Position numbers and translations under genes: made by a program
Shown here: in pieces, positions 20,641 to 32,600 of the stretch
How the letters are laid out: the number at the start of each line of letters is the position of its first letter
How positions within the stretch are numbered: position 1 is the first letter of the stretch
Notes under the pieces: generated by a model
The model's input: only the letters and a program-made list of their open reading frames with translations
Databases searched by the model: none
Told to the model about the DNA's origin: nothing
NCBI GenBank assembly: GCA_963697285.1
Contig: CAVONI010000012.1
Location: 62,001-126,000, forward strand
Source: JAEUQQ01 sp963697285
Lineage (GTDB): Bacteria > Acidobacteriota > Vicinamibacteria > Vicinamibacterales > JAFNAJ01
DNA length: 64,000 nucleotides
Direction of reading: 5' to 3'

Positions 20641-23600
20641 GGCTGTCGCTCCTGTTTCTCGAGCAGCGTGTCGCCGTACGCCGTGCCGGGTGAACTCCAC
20701 ACGACGAGGACCGCGGGCAGGTAGTCTCCATCAACGATCGGCACATCGATCGTGAAGCGCACCACGCCGCCCTGCGCCGCCACCTGGTGACCGTCGCGGC
20801 CCACGTCAGCGTCGGGCTCGACGACCGTCCCGTATGCCGCGGCGTTCCCTTCGCGCGGGCGCGTGTCGACGGTGTACATCGTTCCATCGGCGACGACTTC
20901 GTTGGTGTTCAGGCTGAGCGGCCCCGACACGATCTCGAACCGCTGCACCTGTCCGGTGGGCCCGGCGACGATGCCGGCGTCGGTGACCGAGAAGGTGACC
21001 GCCCCCGACGGCATCCTGGGCGCGAGGGTGTAGAGGCCCATGTCGCGCCCGTCGACGAGAACGATTTCCTTCACCTCGTCGTACGTGCTCGGGACCGGGT
21101 CCCAGTCCTTCTTCTCGTTGTCCCACTTGAAGGCCCCCAGGCCGGCGGCGGCGCCCGCCGCGGCCCCGGCCTTGAGCTCGAGCTGCATCGGCAGGTCGAG
21201 CCGCAGGTCGTCGGGATAGAGAAGGTGGAACCCGTTGGCACCGTAGTGCGGCTCGTTCGCCGGCCCCGACGTGGCGGCCGGTCGCCGCGGCTTCTCGGCC
21301 ACGGGACCCGACTGCTCGTCGAAGATGAACGACGTGAGCCTCACTTCCCTGTTCGTTGCCGATGCCCCGGCGGGGATGCGCACGCGCGCCGTCTGGGTTG
21401 CCATGTCGGCTCCGAGGCCGGGGCCAATCGAGGCGCCGACACCCGCGTTGAGCTCGTCGGGGTGGCGTTCGCTGACCCATTGCCACACGGCACCGATGAC
21501 GTCCCACAGGCCGTCGGCGAGCGACGGATCGGGGAACAGCTTGCGCGGGTACCGTTGGCTCACGAACGACCGCCCACCGCGCACCTGCCCGCGGGCCGAC
21601 ATGTAGCCGACCGTGGCCTCGGCTTCGGGCGTCAGCTTGGCGCCGAGTTCGCCGCCGACCTTCATGATCTTGAAACCCAGCGTGGCCCCGAGCGGGATCT
21701 TGATGGCCGAACCCTCCTGGTCGCGATCGACGAAGGTCGGTTCGGTCTCGAGCAGGGCCACGAGGAACTTCCCGTATTCCTTGTTCAGCGTCGTCGGCGC
21801 AAAGGCCACGTTGGCGGCGAGTTCCGCGATGAGCCAGCTCTTCTTGATCGAGTCGACGTTGGCCAGGCGTTTGGCCAGCATCTCGACCTCGTAGGGGTTG
21901 GTGAAGATGAACGTCCGATCCCCGCGCGGGGTCCCCACCAGTTGCTGCGGGTCCTGTCCTGGTGGCTTCCACCAGCCGGAGTACTTCCGCCCCGTGTAGG
22001 TGATGCGGACTTCCTTCGGAGCCAGCGGGAATGGCTGGCCAGGCACCGCATCCCACTCGAACTCGATGCCGTACTGCTCGGCGAAGCTGTCGCTCAGATC
22101 GAACTTGGCGGTGAACTGCTCCGGGATCTTCGGCACCTCGGGGATCCGCAGCGCCTTCTTGAGGTCGTCGAAGTTCGCCGTGAACTTCACCTTCTCGATC
22201 TCGACCTTGCGCTTCTTGTCGTCGGGCAGGTCTTCGTTGCCGACCGGGTCGTCTTCTGGCTGTCCGGCCGCCTCGTTGGCGATCAGCTTTGCGGCGAACT
22301 CGACGCCGGCCCGGTAGTCGAAGGTGCTGCGCAGCGCGTAGGCGTCAACGAATCCGGTCTGCGTCGCATGTGTGCCGTCCCAGGCGAGCAGGCGGTTGTA
22401 GCCGGTCGTGATGGCCGATTCGTAGTTCGCCTCGCCCTTCACGCTCGCGTCGATCTTGTGCGTCTTCTCGTTGCCGGGCAGCTCCCACAGCGTGCCCGCG
22501 AGCGAGAGCACCTCGCCGCTGAGCGTCGCCTTCCGCGCCACCTCGGTCTTGAGGTCCGACTGGTACTCTGCCGCCTCCTTCCCGCACTGTTCCTTCAACG
22601 ACAGGTCCTTCAGCTTCCACAGCATCGGGTTGAAGTGCAGGAAGTTCCACAGCGTCAACTGCGAGAGGACGCACTTGTCGGCGTCAGTGAGTACGCCCGC
22701 CGGCAGGCCATACGCGTCAGAGAGCGTCTCGCGGTGCGAGCCACCTCCGGAGAGCTTGGCCCAGTTGCCCTCGAGCTTGACCGGCCCGAGCTGGACGTTG
22801 GCGCCGATCGACACGCCGATGTTGCCGCCAATCTCGGTGAACTGATTCCGGCCGACGCTCAGCGACGTCTGCAACAGGGGCTCATCGCCGCTGCTCTCGC
22901 TCGACGGCGGTCCGGTGGTGATGAGGCCTTTGTTGATGGTGGTGCCCGTCCCGGCTTCGCCGCTGACCGATCCTTCGACGATGGCGAACGAGAGGCCGAA
23001 GGTCCCGCCCACGGTGGCGCCGTACGACAACCCCTTCTCGAACTCGCGCTCGCGGACCGAGGCCTCTGCCTTGGGAGGAATATGGCACTGCGGCTCGAGG
23101 CCGTTCACCTGCACGACTTGCACGGTGTAGACCGTGCCGACCGCTGCGGTTCTCGGCGGGGCGAACTCAATGCCGGCCCGCACCTTGCGCTCTGCGCCCA
23201 CACCCTCTGCGATGCCGATGATGCCCTGGTTGTCGGTGGTGAATGTCGAGATGATCGCTTCGTAGCCGGGCGACTCCACGCGTACGGTGACGGCCGCGTT
23301 CTTGAGCGGCAACCCCGTGGTTCGCCTGACGACCTTGAAGTACCGCACCGCGTAGCCACCCCGCATCACCGAGCCTTCGAGGGTCGGGGTGCCGTTGGGC
23401 GCCAGCGCCGTCGGGTTGGGATCCGGGAAGAGCGACACGACCTGGTACTCCTCGCAACCCACGACGATGCGGAAGGCCGGCGCCGTCGCGACGCCGGTCG
23501 ACGACGAGTACGCCGTCGGCACCGAGTCGAACACGGCGGGCACGAGGGTCGGCACGGTCACGAGGGCCGTCCTCGACTCGTGAGACGAGAGATGGCCGAG

Positions 23601-26600
23601 TGCGAAGCACGCGTTCGAGATCGACGTGCAGACGGTCGCGCCCTCGACCGCAGTCGACGAGGGGTTCGTCAGCGTGAGCTTCAGCGTCGCTCCCTGCCGC
23701 AACGCGATCATCGCGGGGCTCTCGAGGGTCATCGGCGTCGGGGGCGCACCGGGCAGGAAGTCGTCGCGCATCGACACCTCGAGTTCCTGCGTGACCACCA
23801 GCGTCGGTTCCTCGCTGCACTCCGCGTCTGGCAGAAGGGCCGACGCCGGAACCGGGGGCTGCGCCGAGGGCAGGTTCAGGGGCCTCGACCCGAGGTTCTT
23901 GGGGTCGAGGATGTAGTAGACGAGGCCGGCCCAGTTGTCGGCACGATTCGATTCGGCGACCGTGCGTTCGGGCAGATCGACGGTGAAGACCATCGTGCCC
24001 GCCTTGTTGCGATCGTTCACCTGGTGGGCCTTGAGTTCGAACAGCGGCACCTTCTTCTTCTTCTCGAGCCTGGGCTTGCCATCCTCGCCCAGTTCCCATT
24101 CCGGGTACTGGTGGTCACCGCCCTCGAGGTCGAGGCGTGTCGTCTTGGTCTCGACGTTGCCGGCAGCCCTGGTGTGGGTCATGGTCAACGCCACGTCGAG
24201 CGCATCGCGGTAGCTGCGGTTGAACACATGCGGCACGACCGCGACGTGGGCCACCACCGCCCCTTCCTTTCCGGGCTCGCCGTTCAGCACGGCCTCCTTC
24301 TTCTTCATGTTGTTGTCGCGCTGCGTCCCGGGCCCCAGCTCACCATTGGGCAGGAGTTCGAGCGAACCGAACCACGGGTCACACGCCTTCCGCGGCACCC
24401 CGGGGTCGCACTTGATCTTGTTGGCGATCAGGTCGTACTGCGGCTTGGTCTCGGTCTTGACCTTGTCGATGAAGTTCGACACGGACGCCATGAACTTGTC
24501 GGCGGCGGCGTCGGACGTGAGCGCGAGGCGATCTGACTTGACCTGGAAGAAATCGTAGATGTCGTACACCTCGTCGAGCGTGAAGATGCTCAGCGGTGGC
24601 TCAGGCGGTCCCTGCTGAAGGCCCGACGGTCCGTACGGACGCAGCGTCCAGGCGGCCGCCGACGCCATGTACTCCTCGAGCGAGTTGCAGGGCTTGGTCT
24701 CCCACTCCTCGGGAATCGACAACCGGTCGACGTAGAGGCACGCGTTCTTCTCGAACACGAGCGTCGTACGCCGGCCTCCCGGCTGCTTGTTCGGGTCGAC
24801 GCCCACCAACAGCGGGTCACCCGAGCGGACGATGTCCAAGGTGCGCTGGTTGCCCGCCGGGTCGCCGATCAGGCGCGCCAGCGCGGTGCGGATACCCGCC
24901 TTGCCGGCGACGTGCAGTTGGTTGATGTAGAAGTCGTGCATCACCGACGACTCGTCGGCCGCCCCCGCGATGCGCAGGAGGCCCTGGGCCTTCATGAAGT
25001 TGAACTCCATGAGGTTCGCCCACTCGTACCCCTCGAGCATCGAGACGCCGGTGACGTCCCGGAGCTTCGTGAGCGTGTTCTCGAAGCTCATGTCGCCGCC
25101 CTCGGGTTCTGCCAGTCCCTCGAACCCCGGGACCCTGATCCAGCGGCCCTCGGTGATGTGCTTCAGGAGCAGCAACTGGCGTCCCAGCGCCAGGTCGTTC
25201 GTCACGTCACCCTTGATGGACGGATCGGTCCTCGTGATCCGGTACTGGGCCGTGCGGAACTCGTCGAGACGGTTCGCGAAGAACGTGATGTCGCGGAAGT
25301 ACATCTCGTAGGCCGGCACGTCATTCTCGGCCGGCACGACAATCGCCTTTGGCCGCATGTTGTTGTCGGTGAAGTGGTCGCCCATGACGGTGACGACGCA
25401 CACCGGCTTGGGCACCGAGGTCCCATCGGGTGCAGGCACCCAGACGTCCCACATCGCGTCAGGGAAGAACCCGGAGTAGTCGTGATCGCTGACACCGGGT
25501 TGGTAATTGCCGTCGCAGACCTTGACGGGGTCCTCGTCGGTCCAGAGACACGCGCCGCTGCCCAGTTCGAACATGCGCACCTGGTTGAAGTCGACGCCAC
25601 CGCAGGCCGCCTGGGCCTCCCTGAGCGCGTCGGCGAGGCCGTGTTGCAGGGCCCGCTTCTCTTTCGCAAACAACTCGGCCGACTTGCCCTCGGCCATCGA
25701 ATCCTGCGGCGCGATGAGATCGACGCCCAGGTTGCAGCACGTCTCGTACACGCCCCAGATGTCGAGGCCGCCGGGGTGCGCGATGTACAGCAGGCCGCGA
25801 TCCCGATCGAGACGCAGGCCGTTGGCGCCCGCCGGGTAGCTCGCCTTCCACAGGATGCGGTCGTCGAACCCATCGTCATCGATGTCTGTCGGATCCGCGG
25901 CGGGATCAGACACGTCAGCGATCAGGAGCGTCGGCCCACCGGTCGTGAGTTCGGCGATCGCAAACAGACGGCGCGTCGTCGCGTCGATCTCGACGTCGCG
26001 CACGACCCCGGGAATCGGGATCCTCCCGATCTCGGCTGGAGCCGACGAGTTCCTCACGTCGACGACCGAGATGCCGAAGTCACCCGCGAGCACGGCCAGC
26101 GAGAACACTTCACTGGAGCTGATGAGACCGTCGCCGTCGAGGTCGGTCTGCAGACCCTGTGCCACGCGCACCCGACGGGGCACGTACGACAGGCCCGCCG
26201 ATCCGATGAGCGACAGGTTCGGGTCGAGCACGGCCAGTTCGCCTGCCGCGGGACTCACCGCGTACAGGAGGCTGCCGTGGCCGGCGATGTCGGTGAACGC
26301 ACCGGAGTAGACCGGCTCCCGCAGCCGCTCGTTCACGACGCGTTGCGGGATATTGGCGCCCACATCGCTGCCCATGACGCCGAGTTTCTCGACGGCCGCG
26401 TACGCCGTGACGCCTGTCGTGGTCTGGAACGCCGCCACGCCCTTCGCGTAGGCCGTCGCGAACAGCGTGTTCCCGGGGTTCGGCCCCGACATGAGATCGG
26501 CATTCACCGTGAGCGTCTTGGTCGAGAGCGCCGCGGGGGCCGTGCGATCCGTGACGTCGAAGAACGTCATCGAACTGAAGTTCACGTTGAACTGCGTCGT

Positions 26601-29600
26601 GATGGCGAGGTCGCCGGTGAACGGCTGTCCCTGCCGGTCCGTGAACGTCGCGTCGGGGATGACGGCCACGCGCTGCTGGCTCATCGCGCCAGACGCCGCG
26701 CCGACCACTGCGGGTGCGCGCGGGTTCGTGACATCGATCGCGAGCAGGTTCTCGGCCATGCCACCCGTCGTCACGAACAACGTCGTGGTCGAGACCTGGT
26801 TCGTGCGCTTCCGGCGAATCGCCACGTCCTTGAACGGCGCAGCACCCGCGAGGGATCCGATGGACTTCGGGGTGAACACGCTCAGGGTCAGCTGGATCGG
26901 CGCGATGGGATTGCCGCCGCCATCACGCACGGCCGGCTTCAACACGCCATTGGCGCGTTCCTCCGGCGTGAGCGGCAGCGCGCCATCGACCGTCACCCGG
27001 TACTTCTCACCCATGCGCAGCGGCACGGCCGGCACGAACGTCGCCACGCGATTGCCAGCCGACACGCGCACTTCGCCAGCCACCCGCTGCCCCGCCGAAT
27101 CGTGGACGGTGATGTGTTCCTTCAGGCTGTCGGCGTCCATCGGCTCCGAGAACGTGAACGTGATGGTGCCCGACGGATCGAAGCTGCTGATCCCCGCGGG
27201 GCCGGCGACGACGAACGGCGAACTCACGTCGTCGGTGATGTGACCGAGATCGAGCGGCTCGTCGGCGGGCGGTACGAATCCGCTGATGGTCCTCACCACT
27301 TCGTCGGTGAGCGGATTGCGCACCGTGATCTGGAAACGCGGAATCGGCACGTGATGCAGGCGGCCGTCGGCGAGCGTAGCGCGCAGGATGTAGCTGTCAC
27401 CCGCATCGCCGTCGAACACAAACCTCGTTTCGGCGTTCAGCTCGAACGGCACAACCTCGCGCACCGATCCCGCCGCGCCGAGGATCTCGACCTTGACGAC
27501 GCCCCCGGCCCCACTCAGCGCGCCCGGCTGGATGCGCAGCAGGAGGTTGCCCGGGCCATCCGACGACGGAGTCACCTGGTAGCTGGCGACATTGAGGAGT
27601 TGCTTTCCACCAGCGGCATCGACCAGCCACACTTCACGCGAGGTAGCGACGCCTCCCGGAACGCCGACGTTCACGGCGGGCGTCGGGAAGGCAAACGTGT
27701 GCTCGGTGTGCGTAATGCGGTTCATGACAATCACGTGCGTGACAGGGACGGCGATGGCGTCGGGATTCAGCCTGATCGTGACGGTGTCGGGCGCACCCGA
27801 CATGACCCGCACTGATGTCACCGGCGTGACGCGGCTCCCCGGCCCCTTGACCGTGACGTCGAAGCCGTCGGTCACGCTGCCGGGCACTTGCACGCGATAG
27901 TCGAGCGGCAGCAGCGGATAGCTCTGGCTCTGCTCGGTGTCGAGATCCCTGACCAGCAGTTCGCGGTGGGCCGGAGCGACGACGTTGGCATCCACGTGGA
28001 GTCGCACGCGGTTCTCGGACAGGTTGACCCTGCCGGCCGGCATCGGGAAGCCCATGCGCCGCGGTTCATCCGTCCCGGCGAAGAACGGCAACTGCGAGAG
28101 CACGTTGAGATACGTCGGGTTGAGCGTCATCAGCGCGAAGCGCATGTTCACGCCGCTCTCGGCCGGGACGACGCGACCGTGCGAGATGCCCTGCGGTCCC
28201 CTGGTGGTCACGATGACGTAGGTGCCAGAGTTGCTGACGCCGGGGAACGGGGGCGATGACGTCTCGATGCGCCCGTACTTCAGCTTCGCGGTGTCGACGA
28301 TGTTGAGAACCTGCTGGCCTCGGTAGTCGACAACCTGGGCGACGAGCCACACCGTGTCTGCCGTCTCGGCGGCTGCGGCCGGGATTGAGACGTTGACGTA
28401 CTTCGCCGGCACCGCGCCGCCGAAATCCACTTCGAGGGCCGAGCGCAGCTCGTAGTTGACCTTGTCCTCGTCGGTGGCTGAATCGGGATCCGGCAGCGGC
28501 ACTTCGCCGACCGTTACCACCGCGCCATCGGGGAACGCCCCCTCGGGCACGTCGGCTTGCACGCCACCGGAGCCTTCGACCACGCCGCCGGCGTTGTCCA
28601 CGGCCGCCGACACCGTCCCGTCGGGATTGGTCTGCTGGAAGCGCTCGAGATCCACGATCGTCTCGTTCCCCGCGATGTCGACGATGCGCAGGCGCAGCTT
28701 GTCGGTGATCAGCACGGGCACCGCGAACTCGAAGCTGCCGTTGGCCTGGTAGAGCGCACGCGGCACGGGGATCACCACACCGCTTGTGAGGTTGTGCACG
28801 TACACGGTGTCGTTGGGCGACACGGTGCCCTGCGTCGCCCTGACGGCTGCCTGGCCGTTGCTGCCCGGCACCGACGCGCTGATGGCGCCGGCGGGAGGCA
28901 CCGGCGGCGGCACGGTGTCGAGACTGTCGAACCCCGACGTGAAGGCCGTGCCCAGGCGGTAGCCGGCGGCGTCGACCACGTCGGACGAGATCGTGACGGT
29001 GTAGTGCGTGTTGACGGCCAGGTCGGTCGCCGGCCTGAATGTCAGCACGGTGTTGGCTGCTGACATTGCCGCGGCGCCCTCGAGGCGCACGCCGTCGGGC
29101 CCTGCCACCGTCAGGTTCGCCTGGTTCGCACCCGCGAACGACGCCGGGTCGATCGGTTTCGAGAAGACCACGATGACCGGGTCGCTCAGTGCCACGCTCG
29201 CGGCGCCATCGGCCGGAGACACCGAGATGACCCTCGGCAGCTGCGCCACGATGCGCAGGCCCACCGGCAACGCCACACCCGCCGTCAGGAAGGAGGGCGA
29301 CGTGCCGAAGTCGTTCTTGACCACGTCGAGGGCCGTCAATGTCACGGGTCCAGCCGGCGCGGCAACGAAGTACCCGCCCGTGGGAGCCGACAGCGACACG
29401 ACGTCGAGCGCGCTGTTCGTCACGAGGGCGCCCGCAAACGGCGCATCGTCCACGCCGCGCACCACCCCCGCCGCGTAACCGAGCGGGGCCGCGATGCGCA
29501 GGAACACGTAGCGCCCAGGAACCCTGACACCATCGAGGGCCGTCGGCTGACCCTCGAACGTCGTCTCAGACACCACGCTATTACCCGATGCGCGAGCGAG

Positions 29601-32600
29601 CGCGACGAGCACGAATCGCGTGCGGCCTGCGATCTCGGCGAGCCGCGTGAGCAACAGCGTGTCGCCCTCGGTGATGTCATCCGGCTTCGTCATCGACAAC
29701 AGGCCGCCGCGTTGCAGCGCGCCGCTGAAGCCGACCTGGACCGCCCCGGCAAACGCCGCTCCGGCCGGCAGCGCGATGCCCACCTGGTCTGCGGGAAGCG
29801 ATGCGAGCGCGATGGCGGTGGCGCCCCCGAGTGAACCCGGCAGCACGACGAGCGACTCTCCGGACGGACCGTTGACAACCCCGCCGCTCGCAGCCACGAC
29901 CGTCGGCGGTGTCGCTTGCGCTGGCGGCACATACAGGCCCACGCCGATCACGCCGCGCTCGAGCGAGAGCGCCTCGAAGGCCAGTGACGGCGAGACGACG
30001 AAACTCGCGGCGAGTGCGTCCGGCGTCCCGTGCACCTGGAACATGACCAGGTCCTGGACAAACGCTTCCGGCGTGATCTCCGATCCCGAGAAGAACCGAT
30101 ACGTCTCGGCCAGGTGCGCCCACACCTGACCGCCACTCGACGCCGGGCCAGTCGCGGTGATGACACCGCGAACGTCGGAGTGGACGCCCGGCTTGTAGAA
30201 CACGACCTGTGGCTGCGGCGCGATCGCCGTCGTCACCGGGTCGGGAATCGGCGACGCGGCAACCCCCGCGACGAGTTCACCGGCAATCGGCATCGGCGGC
30301 GCCACAGGAACGACGTCGGCCACGAGCCACGCGTACTGACCTCCCGCGACAATCGGGGCCTCGACCCTCGTGCCGTCCGCACTCACGGCGCCGGCGCCCG
30401 CAGCGCGCCACGCGGTCGCGTCATCGTCCCACCGGGCGAGCACGAGCGGCGTGCCGGCCGGAATCTCGAACGCGTTCGCCACGCTGAGCGTGGTCCCATC
30501 GCCAAACGCTGCACCGTGAGGTTCGACGTCGACCACCCCTCGAGGTGACCAACCGAGCGGCAGCAGGCCCTGGAGCCCCTGCTGACTGACGGCCACGACG
30601 CGCAGTGCCGTGGCCTGCGCCAGCGCGCCGGCAGGCACGACGAGTCGCGCGCCGTCGCTTTCCACCGTGCCGCCCAGCACCTCTGACACGGACTGCGAGG
30701 CCGCGCCGAACCGTGTCAGCCGCGCGTCGAAGGCCTCGACGGCCTGACCTGCATCGACCGTCACGAGGCGGTCGGCGGTCGTCCAGTTGTCCTTCGTGAT
30801 GCGCACGAGCCCCGTGCCGGGGTTGGCGCGGACCACGTAGCGGCCGAGCGCGTCGGTCGTTGCAGACGTGGACGACCCGGAGAGTCCCTGTGCCGCGGTT
30901 CCGGTGAGGCGCACGGTGGCGCCAGCGATCGGCAACCCTGTCGCGTCGTCGTAGACCTCACCGAGCACCAGGCTCTCGACGGTGACCGGGCGCGCGAGGA
31001 CACGAACCTGCTTCGTATCCGAGGCCGTGAGGCCCGCGAAGTCGGTGGCCGTGGTGGCGACGTTGAACACCGTTCCCGCCACCGCGGTCGCCGGCACCAT
31101 GAACTCCGCACTGTAGGGAGCCGCGAGCACGACGGCGAGCGGCGTACCGTCCACCGAGAACGAGACGGTGGCAATGCCGTCGCCCTCGTGGGTGCCGCCG
31201 GTGTCCCTCGACGTGGCCGACAACGTCAGCCGCTCACCCGGGTACACGTCGGCAACCGTCGTGAGCGACACCGTGGGCGGTGCGGTGTCGAGAGAAGACA
31301 CGACGTCGATCGAGCCGGTGCTCTCGCTGGCATTGCCGGCAAAGTCGAGCGCGCGTGCAACGAACGTCAGCGTCGATCCGACGGACGCGTCGGCGGGCAC
31401 CAGGCCGGCCGCGGTGTACGGTGGCGCTGCGCTGGTGGCGACGTCAACGCCATCGAGCAGGAAGACGACCCAGGCGACGCCGATGTTGTCGGTCGCCTCG
31501 GCCACCAGGCGGATCGCCTGGCCTGGTGCCGCCGTGGCCGGTCCCCACGCTTGCACGACCGGACTCGTCGTGTCGGGCGTGACGGTAATCGTGAGCACCT
31601 TCTCGGCCTGGCCAACGTTCCCGGAGGCATCCATCGCCGTCGCGGCAATGCGGATGGACTGTCCAGGACGTGCGAACGCAGGAACGTCGAGCGAGCGTGT
31701 CAGCGACGCGGTTCCGACTTCCTCGGGGGCCTGGCCCTCGATCTCGAGCCTCAACATCTCGACGCGGTCGTTGTCCACCGCGCTGGCCGTAACATCCACC
31801 TGCGTGCCGGGTAGCACTTCGGCCGGTGCCTGGATCGTGACGACCGGCGGCGCCCGGTCTCCGGTCGGGGCGGCCGCTTGCACCGTGATCGACACCTCGT
31901 CGGCGCTGAGAAACTGACCATCGGTCGCTGTGAGGTACAGGACGTACGACCCAGCGTCTGAGAAGGCCGCCGTCGTGACCGGGTTCTTCGCATCCCCGAA
32001 GGTGACGGCGCCCGGCCCGCTTGCCTTCGACCACGTCACGTCGAGCGCGCTGCCCCCTGGCTTGCCGTCGTCGCTCACTGAACCGTTGAGGCTTACAGTT
32101 GAGGGCAGCGTCACCCCTTGATCGGGACCCGCGTCGACCTGCGGTGGCTGGTTGTCGGACACCGGCGCAGACGCCGTGACCGTCACGTCGGCGAAGGGGC
32201 GGAACTCCCCGTCGTCGACGGTCACCCTGAGCGTGTACGTGCCTGGTTGACCGAACGTCGCGAGGGTATCCAGTGCATCGGGAGCCGAGAAGGCCGCCGT
32301 GCCGGGCCCGTCGACCTTGCTCCACTGCACCGTCAAGGCATGCTGCTGACCGTCGTCTGTCGCGGAGGCATCGAGACTCGCTGGCGTTGGCAGCGTCACC
32401 GGCGCAGCGGCCGCGACGCTCACCTGCGGCGGCTGGTTGACGGGAAGCACGTGGATGACGAACGTCTGCGGCGCCGAGTCGACCACGCCATCGTGCGCGC
32501 GCACCGTGACGGTCGCGTCGCCAACCTGGTCATCGGCGGGGACCCATGCAATGACACCAGTCGCATCATTGATCTTCATGCCTGGCGGCGCGGCCACGAG

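Noticed and set aside
20787..24536. 1,249-codon plus-strand open frame
   Set aside because: Antisense to protein B; low-complexity Arg/His/Val composition and no domain, while the minus strand reads recognisable domains throughout.
24912..27815. 967-codon plus-strand open frame
   Set aside because: Antisense to the LVIVD-like and unassigned parts of protein B; no ribosome-binding site and shadow-type composition.
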